NCBI GenBank assembly: GCA_964609305.1
Contig: CAZSRK010000037.1
Location: forward strand, 1 to 20,515
Source: CAKSXP01 sp964609305
Lineage (GTDB): Bacteria; Bacillota; Clostridia; Oscillospirales; Oscillospiraceae
Direction: 5' to 3'
DNA length: 20,515 nt
A program made the position numbers and the translations under genes. Shown one piece after another: positions 14,473 through 20,515 of the stretch (positions within the stretch are counted from its first letter, which is position 1; each line of letters begins with the position of its first letter). The notes beneath the pieces are model-generated. The model was not told the DNA's origin. It did not search any database and was given only the letters and a program-made list of their open reading frames with translations.

Positions 14473-17094
14473 TTAGAGATTTGAAAGGCTCTGTCTGAGA
14501 TTTTTTATCAGCGCTTCAAGCTTTTCCTTCTTCTCGCGTTCGGCATTGACGATGTGTTCCGGCGCACGACTTACAAAGTTTTCGTTAGCAAGCTTTGCAT
14601 CCTGTCCGGCAAGGTCTTTTTCGGCCTTGGCCAGTTCCTTTTGAATGCGTGCACGTTCCTTTTCGATATCCACGAGCTCCGCCATCGGCATGAACATTCT
14701 GGCCTCATCCGTTACAACGCAGACCATGCCCTCCGTATCCTCGGGCGGCTCGGCACACACCTCAACATCGCCGGCATAGGCGAGCTTGGACATATATGCT
14801 CTGCCATTTTCAAAAATCTCGGGCTTTGAAGTTGCAACGATCAGACGCGGCCGCCTGTTGGCCGGGACGTTCATCTCCGCCCTGCGGGAGCGCACGGCTT
14901 TGATGGCGTCCATGACGATCTCAAAGGCCACCTCGTCCTCGGGGTAGGCCAGGCTCTGCTCAAATTTCGGATAACTCTGTATCATAAGCGCCTCTCCCTC
15001 GTGAGGCAGCGCCTGCCATATCTCCTCTGTTATAAATGGCATAAAGGGATGCAGCAGCTTGAGCGTCTCAGTCAGAACGAAGAGCAGCACCCTCTGCGCG
15101 CTGATATTTGCATCCTCGTCCCCGCTGTTGAGGCGGGGTTTTGACAACTCGATATACCAGTCGCAGAAGCTGTCCCAGATAAAGTCGTATATCTTTCCGG
15201 CGGCGATGCCCAGCTCGTACTTGTCGATGTTTTCGCAGACCTCGCCAGCCAGGCTGTTGAGCCGGGACAGTATCCACCTGTCTTCCAGTTCAAGCTTTTC
15301 AGGAAGCTCATTTTTGTCGATGGTGAGATTCATCATCACAAAGCGCGAAGCGTTCCAGATTTTGTTTGCGAAGTTGCGCATAGCCTCGCATCGTTCCGGA
15401 AAATAGCGCATGTCGTTTCCGGGGCTGTTGCCGGTTATGATATTAAAGCGCAGAGCGTCCGCGCCATAGGTCTGTATGACCTCTATCGGGTCGACGCCGT
15501 TCCCAAGGGATTTTGACATCTTGCGTCCCTGCGCGTCGCGGATCAGCCCATGGAACAGCACCGTTGAAAACGGTTCTTTTCCCATATGCTCCATGCCGGA
15601 GAAAATCATACGCGCGACCCAGAAGAAAATAATGTCGTAGCCGGTCACGAGTACGTTCGTCGGGTAGAAATAATCCAGATCCTCAGTCCTGTCCGGCCAG
15701 CCGAGGGTCGAAAACGGCCAGAGTGCGGACGAGAACCATGTGTCAAGCACGTCGGGATCGCGTTCAATGTTTCTGCTGTGGCATCTCTCGCACTCGACTG
15801 CGTCCTGCCGGGAAACGGTGACATGCCCGCAATCCGCGCAGTACCATGCAGGGATCTGGTGCCCCCACCAGAGCTGGCGTGAGATACACCAATCGTGCGC
15901 GTTTTCCATCCAGTTAAAGTATACTTTTGTGAACCTTTCAGGGACAAATTTTATGCGGCCGTCCCGCACAACCTCCATCGCCTCTCCGGCCAGCGGCTGC
16001 ATCTTAACAAACCACTGTGCGGATATTATCGGTTCGACATCCGTACCGCAGCGGTAGCAGGTCCCGACGTTGTGCTGATGCTCTTGTGTCTTCTCCAGTA
16101 GCCCCAGCTCCTCAAGGTCTGCGATTATCACTCTCCGGGCCTCATAGCGGTCGAGCCCCTCGTATTTTCCGCCAAGCTCATTGACACAGCCGTTATCGTC
16201 CAGTACACGGATGCACTCAAGGTTATGCCGCTGCCCGACCTCAAAGTCATTCGGGTCATGCGCCGGCGTCATCTTGACGCAGCCCGTACCAAACTCCATC
16301 TCGACATATTCGTCCGCGACGATGGGGATCTCCCTGTTCATAAGCGGAAGCAGACACTTTTTGCCGACAAGATGCCTGTATCGTTCGTCATTAGGATTGA
16401 CCGCAACGCCGCTGTCGCCGAGCATCGTCTCCGGCCGGGTGGTCGCAACAATGACGTACTGCCCCTCCTCGCCGACAATGGGGTACTTGATATGCCACAG
16501 GTACCCGGGCTTGTCCTTGTACTCAACCTCCGCATCGGACAGCGCGGTCGTGCAGTGGGGGCACCAGTTGATTATCCTGCTGCCCTTGTATATAAGCCCC
16601 TTTTCATAAAGTCTTACGAACACCTCGCGCACGGCGCGCGAGTAGTTTTCATCCATCGTAAAACGCTCACGGTCCCAGTCGCAGGAGCAGCCAAGGGTCT
16701 TAAGCTGCTCTATTATGCGGTTTCCATATGTGTTTTTCCACTCCCAAACACGCTCGAGAAACTTCTCGCGGCCCAGATCATATCGGGTCAGGCCCTCTTT
16801 GCGAAGTTCCTCCTCGACCTTGATCTGAGTTGCAATGCCCGCATGGTCCGTGCCCGGCACCCAGAGCGCGGCGTATCCCTGCATCCTCTTAACACGGATA
16901 AGCACGTCCTGTATCGTCTCGTCAAACGCGTGGCCAAGATGGAGCTGGCCCGTTACATTCGGTGGCGGGATAACTATCGTGAACGGCTTTTTGTCCGGGT
17001 CGCGCACGCCTTTGAAGTATCCGCCTTCCAACCACATGTCATATACTTTTTTCTCAACGGTTTTGGGGTCATAGATCTTGGGAAGTTCTTTCAT
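14473..17094 (-). CDS. valS: Valyl-tRNA synthetase
   Basis: An 873-residue class I synthetase charging tRNA-Val. HIGH-type motif HLGH at 52-55 (after IPPPNVTGQL), KMSKSLGNG for ATP, CP1 editing domain, Cys-rich elements CPHC, CYRC and CADCGH...CERC, anticodon-binding domain and the C-terminal coiled coil VDIEKERARIQKELAKAEK. The start is ATG 17094 (MKELPKIYDP), with AGGAGAGG 5 nt upstream. The frame stays open further upstream, but that stretch is the T-box leader, not protein. Regulation is by the T-box and by its own consensus promoter. The length is typical. Confidence 0.97.
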   Translation of the reverse strand: MKELPKIYDPKTVEKKVYDMWLEGGYFKGVRDPDKKPFTIVIPPPNVTGQLHLGHAFDETIQDVLIRVKRMQGYAALWVPGTDHAGIATQIKVEEELRKEGLTRYDLGREKFLERVWEWKNTYGNRIIEQLKTLGCSCDWDRERFTMDENYSRAVREVFVRLYEKGLIYKGSRIINWCPHCTTALSDAEVEYKDKPGYLWHIKYPIVGEEGQYVIVATTRPETMLGDSGVAVNPNDERYRHLVGKKCLLPLMNREIPIVADEYVEMEFGTGCVKMTPAHDPNDFEVGQRHNLECIRVLDDNGCVNELGGKYEGLDRYEARRVIIADLEELGLLEKTQEHQHNVGTCYRCGTDVEPIISAQWFVKMQPLAGEAMEVVRDGRIKFVPERFTKVYFNWMENAHDWCISRQLWWGHQIPAWYCADCGHVTVSRQDAVECERCHSRNIERDPDVLDTWFSSALWPFSTLGWPDRTEDLDYFYPTNVLVTGYDIIFFWVARMIFSGMEHMGKEPFSTVLFHGLIRDAQGRKMSKSLGNGVDPIEVIQTYGADALRFNIITGNSPGNDMRYFPERCEAMRNFANKIWNASRFVMMNLTIDKNELPEKLELEDRWILSRLNSLAGEVCENIDKYELGIAAGKIYDFIWDSFCDWYIELSKPRLNSGDEDANISAQRVLLFVLTETLKLLHPFMPFITEEIWQALPHEGEALMIQSYPKFEQSLAYPEDEVAFEIVMDAIKAVRSRRAEMNVPANRRPRLIVATSKPEIFENGRAYMSKLAYAGDVEVCAEPPEDTEGMVCVVTDEARMFMPMAELVDIEKERARIQKELAKAEKDLAGQDAKLANENFVSRAPEHIVNAEREKKEKLEALIKNLRQSLSNL

Positions 17095-17367
17095 ATAATC
17101 CTCTCCTGAAAAAATAAATGCCCCGAGCAAATGCTCAGGGCGATAAAATTTACCGTGGTACCACCTGAGTTCCGCCGGAAGCGGCACTCTGCGCCCGGTA
17201 ACGGGGGCAAACCGCGGCGAGCTTGGCAGAGCTGCTTCACCCGCCGGACTCCGGGGCGACATTCCGCTGCACCGCATCATGAGAGCCTTACAGCAAACCG
17301 GCCCTCTCTCTGCTTTCAGCGATGGCGTACTCCTCCCCATCTCAGCCGATAAGTTATTTAACTAATT
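17095..17367 (-). promoter_or_regulatory. T-box riboswitch leader of valS
   Basis: A leader of about 270 nt that senses uncharged tRNA-Val. Visible parts, read leftward: stem I start GATGGGGAGGAGTACGCC, AGAGAG and a GGCCGG segment; a candidate specifier GTC (Val) at 17260-17258 in GGAATGTCGCC; then the T-box sequence AGGTGGTACCACGG (17166-17153), a variant of AGGGTGGTACCGCG. The terminator stem GCCCTGAGC/GCTCGGGGC (17141-17120) with a T-rich tail follows just before the valS Shine-Dalgarno. The exact stem I folding was not resolved. Confidence 0.88.
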
Positions 17368-17374
17368 GCTAATT

Positions 17375-17403
17375 ATTATATAAAGCGACCGCATTTTTGT
17401 CAA
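17375..17403 (-). promoter_or_regulatory. Full-consensus sigma-A promoter for valS
   Basis: Read leftward: TTGACA (17403-17398), exactly 17 nt, TATAAT (17380-17375), a perfect match in both boxes and spacing. It is expected to be strong and constitutive, leaving control to the T-box. Confidence 0.9.
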
Positions 17404-17437
17404 GACCGCAAACCGGGCGCAGAACTCTCCGCATCCG

Positions 17438-18328
17438 TTATTTCGCGGCGGTCTTTTTTCCGAGCCGCAGGTTCAGGATAACTATCGCGCCCAGAACGAG
17501 CAGGATGCCGACAGCTCCCATGACGGTCGGGGCCTCGTCAAAAACAACGATGCCGATCACAGCCGCCACCACCGGCTCGATCGAAGCCATTATGGAGGCT
17601 TTTCCCGTTTCCATGCCCACAAGGCCACGGGTATACATCAAATACGGCAGATAGCAGGACACAAAGCCCATACCCAAGCTCAAAAGCAGCGGCCCGCCTC
17701 CCGAAAACATAAGCTTCACCGGCTCGACAGGTCCCCATATGATACAGGCACCGACAGATGCAAAAAGGCAGCTGTAAAAATTTATGGTCAGGCTGTTATA
17801 TCCCCGGTCCATGGCAAGACGTGCAAAGATGCTGTAAAGAGCATAGCCGAAGCCTGCGCACAGTCCATATATAAGCCCCGCGGGCGAGAGGGAGAGGCCC
17901 CCGCTGCCGAGTCCGGAGACAAAGCAGCACCCGGCAAAGGCCATGACAAGAGCCGCCGCTTTCTGCATCGTCAGTTTCTCCCTGAATACGAACAGCGACA
18001 TTATCATGACCATGGACGGCGCTGTGTAAAGCAGTATAGCGGCCGTAGCAAGGCTGGTAAGGCTGATTGCCTGAAAATAGCAAAACGTGAAAAAAAGCAT
18101 ACTGCACACGCCCGCGCCAAGAAAACACCACAGGTCGCGAAGCTTTATAAAAAACAGCTTTCGATCGCGCACAAGCAGTGTCACGCCAAACAGCAGGCAG
18201 GCAACAGAGCATCGGATTATGACCGTACCCGCAGATGAAAAACCATACCGGCCCATAAAACGGGTAAACAGCCCCATAAACCCCCAGAGCGTCCCGGAAG
18301 CGAGTATCAGAATAACGTTTTTCTTCAT
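17438..18328 (-). CDS. EamA/DMT-family membrane transporter
   Basis: A 296-residue protein with about ten hydrophobic helices in two EamA halves, the fold of drug/metabolite exporters such as amino acid and metabolite efflux pumps. Typical signatures are GTLWGFMGLFTRF near the N-terminus and ASIEPVVAAVIGIVVFDEAPT in the second half. The ATG overlaps the stop of the upstream DUF554 gene (ATGA), so the two are translationally coupled. The substrate is unknown. The C-terminus ends in a basic tail (RLGKKTAAK). Its 3' end is near the valS promoter, and no clear terminator is seen between them. Confidence 0.9.
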   Translation of the reverse strand: MKKNVILILASGTLWGFMGLFTRFMGRYGFSSAGTVIIRCSVACLLFGVTLLVRDRKLFFIKLRDLWCFLGAGVCSMLFFTFCYFQAISLTSLATAAILLYTAPSMVMIMSLFVFREKLTMQKAAALVMAFAGCCFVSGLGSGGLSLSPAGLIYGLCAGFGYALYSIFARLAMDRGYNSLTINFYSCLFASVGACIIWGPVEPVKLMFSGGGPLLLSLGMGFVSCYLPYLMYTRGLVGMETGKASIMASIEPVVAAVIGIVVFDEAPTVMGAVGILLVLGAIVILNLRLGKKTAAK

Positions 18329-19038
18329 CCAATAAGCCCCGCGATCCAGTCATAGACCGGCATATATATTATTGGCAGGAATACTGCCGGCAGCATATTG
18401 CCCACGCGCAGCTTTTTCTCGCCCAGCAGGCCCAGCATATTTATCGACAGCCCGATGATCAAAAGTCCGCCTACGCCCGTCATCTCCGCGACGATGGCGT
18501 CGGGCAGGATGGGGCCGGCGAGAATGAACACCAGCGTCAGCAGTCCCTGGTAAAGCAGTACGCCGACTGATGAAAAGATGACCCCTACGCCCATCGCGGC
18601 AGCAAATGACACGGCCGAGATCCCGTCAAGCACGCTTTTTGCTATTATCGTTGAGTAGTCGTGGTTTATCCCCGCCTCCATGGAGCCGACAACAGCCATG
18701 CTGCCGACACAGAACATCAGAGTAGCTGTCATGAACCCCTCGGTAAAGCGGCCGGAATCCCCATTTTTCGACATTTTGCTCCTGAGCTTTTCTCCAAGGC
18801 CGTCGAGTCTGTCTTCTATTCTGATAAGCTCACCCGGCATTATGCCGACTACCATGCATATGATAACACAAAGCGTGTCATTTGATTCCAACGCGCTGGA
18901 TATCCCGATCAGGGCTACGCACAGTGCAAGCCCGCGCAGTATCGCGTTGGAGTATTTCTCTTTAATCCGGTTCTTGAGAAGCAGCCCCAGACCGCTGCCG
19001 ATAATCACAAGGACGGCGTTTATCACCGCGGCAATCAT
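18325..19038 (-). CDS. DUF554 (YdfK-like) membrane protein
   Basis: A 237-residue polytopic membrane protein of the DUF554 family; its function is not known to me. Features: N-terminal VINAVLVIIGSGLGLLLKNRI, the central FTEGFMTATLMFCVGSMAVVG that is characteristic of the family, and ISMALGIGFS-like glycine-rich helices after it, with about six to seven hydrophobic segments. The ATG at 19038 follows AGGTGA by about 6 nt. It is coupled to the DMT transporter downstream, suggesting a two-gene unit fed by readthrough from the ptb-like gene or by a promoter I could not identify. Confidence 0.88.
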   Translation of the reverse strand: MIAAVINAVLVIIGSGLGLLLKNRIKEKYSNAILRGLALCVALIGISSALESNDTLCVIICMVVGIMPGELIRIEDRLDGLGEKLRSKMSKNGDSGRFTEGFMTATLMFCVGSMAVVGSMEAGINHDYSTIIAKSVLDGISAVSFAAAMGVGVIFSSVGVLLYQGLLTLVFILAGPILPDAIVAEMTGVGGLLIIGLSINMLGLLGEKKLRVGNMLPAVFLPIIYMPVYDWIAGLIG

Positions 19039-19059
19039 CTTTCTTCACCTCTTAAAACA

Positions 19060-19099
19060 TACAAAAACTCCCGCAACAGGGCTGTGGGAGTTTTGTATA
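19060..19099 (-). terminator. Terminator after the Ptb-like gene
   Basis: Arms 19061-19072 and 19086-19096 pair (CAAAACTCCC with GGGAGTTTTTG when read leftward, one A bulge). The A/T flanks can serve as U-tracts in both directions. It lies just after the gene ending at 19114 and before DUF554. Confidence 0.75.
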
Positions 19100-19113
19100 T
19101 CGGGATTTCCCTG

Positions 19114-20022
19114 TCACTGTGCGGAGACGACCGCCGCCATAGCCATGGACAGGTATCTCTCCAGCGGACTTGCGCCCCTGGACGCGAGCACGATCGGGAC
19201 CTTTGCCCCAACAACGATGCCGCAGAATACGGCGCCCGAATTGACAACCAGGCTCTTGCCGAGGCAGTTGCCGCCGTGGATATCAGTCACAAGGCCGATA
19301 TCGAAATTGCCGCAGTTGGGGTTATCAAATCCCTTTGCCTGTGCAATGCTGCTGCTGAAAGCGATGTCAAGAGATATGGGGCCTACGACGTCACACTGGC
19401 CAAACTCACCCTTCTGCGCCATCTCCTGGAGCTGGCGCGCATCGACGGTCTCGACCATTTTGGGGTCTACCTCCTCCTTGCAGCAGAAGCAGGCAACCTT
19501 CGGCGTCTCAACGCCGAGCTTGTGATAATTGTCAACGGCGTTATGTATGATATCGACCTTCTGTTCAAAAACGGGGTGCGGTATAAGCCCGCTGTCCGTA
19601 ATGCAAAAGATCTTGTGATAGCTGTTGAACTTGAAAAATGCGAGATGTGTCATCGCACGGCCGGTTCTCAGACCATTCTCCTTTTTGACGACCTCATGCA
19701 TAAGTTCGCTGGTCTCAAGCATTCCCTTGACAAGGAAATTTGCGCTTCCCGACTTGACAAGCGCAACGGCCGTTTCCGCCGCGCTCATTCCGTTCGGCGT
19801 CTCGGCAATGTTGAAATTAGAGGGGTTGAGATCCATCTCGCGCAGGAACTCACGAATCTTTGCACCGTCGCCGATAAACACCGGTTCAATGATCCCGTCT
19901 TCTCTCGCCCTCATGGCGGACTCGATTACGCCGTGGTCAGCGGCGGCGGCAACGGCGGCAACCGACCTGGTCTTTAGCCCTCTGGCACGCGCTGTTATGA
20001 CATCGTAGTTTGCAAGTTCCAT
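19114..20022 (-). CDS. ptb: Phosphate butyryltransferase/acyltransferase family (Ptb-like)
   Basis: A 302-residue phosphate acyltransferase converting an acyl-CoA and phosphate to acyl phosphate and CoA, usually for butyrate formation with a kinase. Family features are LVKGMLETSELM (about 95-106), TDSGLIPHPVF and the C-terminal NSGAVFCGIVVGAKVPIVLASRGAS read in parts. The start is ATG 20022 (MELANYDVIT), preceded by GGGGTG; a longer frame upstream covers the promoter. Length fits Ptb (about 300). No butyrate kinase gene is adjacent, so it may work with an unlinked kinase or another acyl group. It has a consensus promoter and is monocistronic or leads to DUF554. Confidence 0.88.
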   Translation of the reverse strand: MELANYDVITARARGLKTRSVAAVAAAADHGVIESAMRAREDGIIEPVFIGDGAKIREFLREMDLNPSNFNIAETPNGMSAAETAVALVKSGSANFLVKGMLETSELMHEVVKKENGLRTGRAMTHLAFFKFNSYHKIFCITDSGLIPHPVFEQKVDIIHNAVDNYHKLGVETPKVACFCCKEEVDPKMVETVDARQLQEMAQKGEFGQCDVVGPISLDIAFSSSIAQAKGFDNPNCGNFDIGLVTDIHGGNCLGKSLVVNSGAVFCGIVVGAKVPIVLASRGASPLERYLSMAMAAVVSAQ

Positions 20023-20055
20023 TTTACACCCCGCAAAAATATCAGTATTTTGCCC

Positions 20056-20085
20056 GGAAAATACAATATAAATTGTACATTTTCC
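20056..20085. promoter_or_regulatory. Inverted repeat over the ptb -10 and transcription start
   Basis: GGAAAAT-ACAAT (20056-20067) and ATTGT-AC-ATTTTCC (20072-20085) form a dyad of 12+12 bases with a 2-nt offset and a 4-nt centre. It covers the -10 and predicted start of the ptb transcript. It could be a repressor site or a 5' mRNA hairpin. It does not match the Rex consensus. Confidence 0.4.
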
Positions 20086-20100
20086 GCGGTAAAGTGTCAA
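20072..20100 (-). promoter_or_regulatory. Promoter of the Ptb-like gene
   Basis: Read leftward: TTGACA (20100-20095), a 17-nt spacer, TACAAT (20077-20072). The -35 is perfect and the -10 has one mismatch. Confidence 0.8.
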
Positions 20101-20122
20101 TGTGCTCATTCCCCAAACACCG

Positions 20123-20152
20123 TTGACAGCGTCGGAAAAAATGTGTTATTAT
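20123..20152 (+). promoter_or_regulatory. Promoter of tRNA-Leu
   Basis: TTGACA (20123-20128) with TATTAT (20147-20152) at 18 nt or TTATTA (20146-20151) at 17 nt. It is back to back with the ptb promoter; the -35 boxes are only 22 bp apart. Confidence 0.75.
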
Positions 20153-20158
20153 GTACAA

Positions 20159-20208
20159 GTTCTGTTGGTACAGCGGGGGGCTATTCACGTTCCGTCCGCC
20201 AACAGAAC
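20159..20208 (+). other. Structured 5' leader of the tRNA-Leu transcript
   Basis: A perfect 10-bp inverted repeat GTTCTGTTGG (20159-20168) and CCAACAGAAC (20199-20208), ending 6 nt before the mature tRNA. A further GCGG/CCGC pairing (20173-20176 with 20196-20199) competes for one base. The predicted transcription start falls near its first base. Confidence 0.45.
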
Positions 20209-20214
20209 GATTGC

Positions 20215-20299
20215 GCGGGTATGACGGAATTGGCAGACGTGCAGGATTTAGGTTCCTGTGCCGCAAGGCGTGTGGGTTCGACTCCCACTACCCGTACCA
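20215..20299 (+). tRNA. tRNA-Leu, anticodon UAG, CCA encoded
   Basis: An 85-nt type II tRNA. The acceptor stem GCGGGTA pairs with TACCCGT (G1-U72 wobble), followed by A73 and encoded CCA. D-loop with TGGCAGACG, anticodon stem CAGGA/TCCTG around TTTAGGT, giving anticodon UAG (20249-20251) for CUN leucine codons. A long variable arm (GTGCCGCAAGGCGT) and the T arm GTGGGTTCGACTCCCAC are typical of leucine tRNAs. Confidence 0.97.
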
Positions 20300-20306
20300 C
20301 GTCGAC

Positions 20307-20420
20307 GCAAAGTTCGTCCGACGACATTTCCCTGGGATAGCCAAACGCTGTCCTAGGGAAACTTTGCTCGCTCGATTGCAGCTCCTATCCAATCCAAACA
20401 GGATCTGCTGCGCTGGGCTT
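20307..20420 (+). ncRNA. Cluster of RNA-like hairpins downstream of tRNA-Leu, unassigned
   Basis: An outer stem GCAAAG/CTTTGC (20307-20312 with 20362-20367) encloses a small TCGT-CCG-ACGA hairpin and a 14-bp stem with two G-U pairs (20327-20340 with 20348-20361). A second hairpin GCAGcTCCT/AGGAtCTGC (20378-20408) is followed, after about 10 nt, by TTTTATTTTA. No protein frame fits. It may be a processed 3' trailer, a small RNA, or an attachment-site remnant next to a tRNA. I do not recognise the family. Confidence 0.35.
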
Positions 20421-20454
20421 TTATTTTATGTTTTCTGTATATTTCAAACCGGGA

Positions 20455-20490
20455 GGGCGTCTGTCAAGAGACAGGCGCCCTTTGCTTTGT
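20455..20490 (+). terminator. Intrinsic terminator near the right edge
   Basis: GGGCGTCTGTC (20455-20465) pairs with GACAGGCGCCC (20470-20480), eleven pairs with one G-U, loop AAGA, then TTTGCTTTGTCTT. It would end the rightward tRNA/trailer transcript. Confidence 0.75.
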
Positions 20491-20515
20491 CTTATTTCAG
20501 GCCGGTCTTCAAGCC

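Noticed and set aside
17095..17340. 82-residue N-terminal extension of ValRS
   Set aside because: It is the T-box leader and terminator. ATG 17094 has a strong Shine-Dalgarno and gives the usual ValRS start.
20023..20109. Extended N-terminus for the Ptb-like protein
   Set aside because: It covers the promoter and the dyad. ATG 20022 gives the normal family length.
20050..20340. 96-residue plus-strand frame over the tRNA
   Set aside because: It reads through two promoters and the tRNA-Leu gene.
1..20515. CRISPR array, insertion sequence or phage genes
   Set aside because: No regularly spaced repeats, transposase, integrase or phage structural gene is visible anywhere in the window.

Overview
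The window looks like chromosomal DNA of an anaerobic, spore-forming-lineage Bacillota, most likely a gut-type clostridium of the Oscillospiraceae/Ruminococcaceae kind. Reasons: a spoIIAA-spoIIAB-sigF operon, a T-box-controlled valS, a Ptb-type phosphate acyltransferase, strong Shine-Dalgarno sites with frequent TTG/GTG starts, and fairly GC-rich genes. The genus is not determined.

Left half (about 283-12909): a catabolic island. Two divergent transcription units flank a 257-bp control region (3996-4252). The leftward unit encodes a molybdopterin (bis-MGD) oxidoreductase large subunit and a ferredoxin-like small subunit, and ends at a perfect 20-bp-stem terminator. The rightward unit encodes a second large/small pair that closely resembles pyrogallol-phloroglucinol transhydroxylase (AthL/AthS of Pelobacter acidigallici). 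It continues with a thiolase, a beta-keto acid cleavage enzyme (BKACE, DUF849) and a hotdog thioesterase, and ends at tandem hairpins. An OFA-type MFS transporter and a LysR regulator follow. Together they suggest uptake and anaerobic breakdown of a polyhydroxylated aromatic through a beta-diketo acid to acetoacetyl-CoA and acetyl-CoA. The ring-reducing and ring-opening enzymes expected for phloroglucinol are not in the window. The leftward pair has four predicted [4Fe-4S] clusters and a rebuilt active site, so it may catalyse a different, electron-consuming or electron-releasing reaction.

Middle (12884-17403): spoIIAA and spoIIAB look intact, but sigF is split by a frameshift at a junction about 20 nt shorter than the normal family spacing. 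valS follows upstream, with its own consensus promoter, T-box leader and terminator.

Right (17438-20515): a DMT/EamA exporter, a DUF554 membrane protein, a Ptb-like phosphate acyltransferase, back-to-back consensus promoters, a tRNA-Leu(UAG) with a structured 5' leader, and an unassigned run of RNA-like hairpins downstream of the tRNA.
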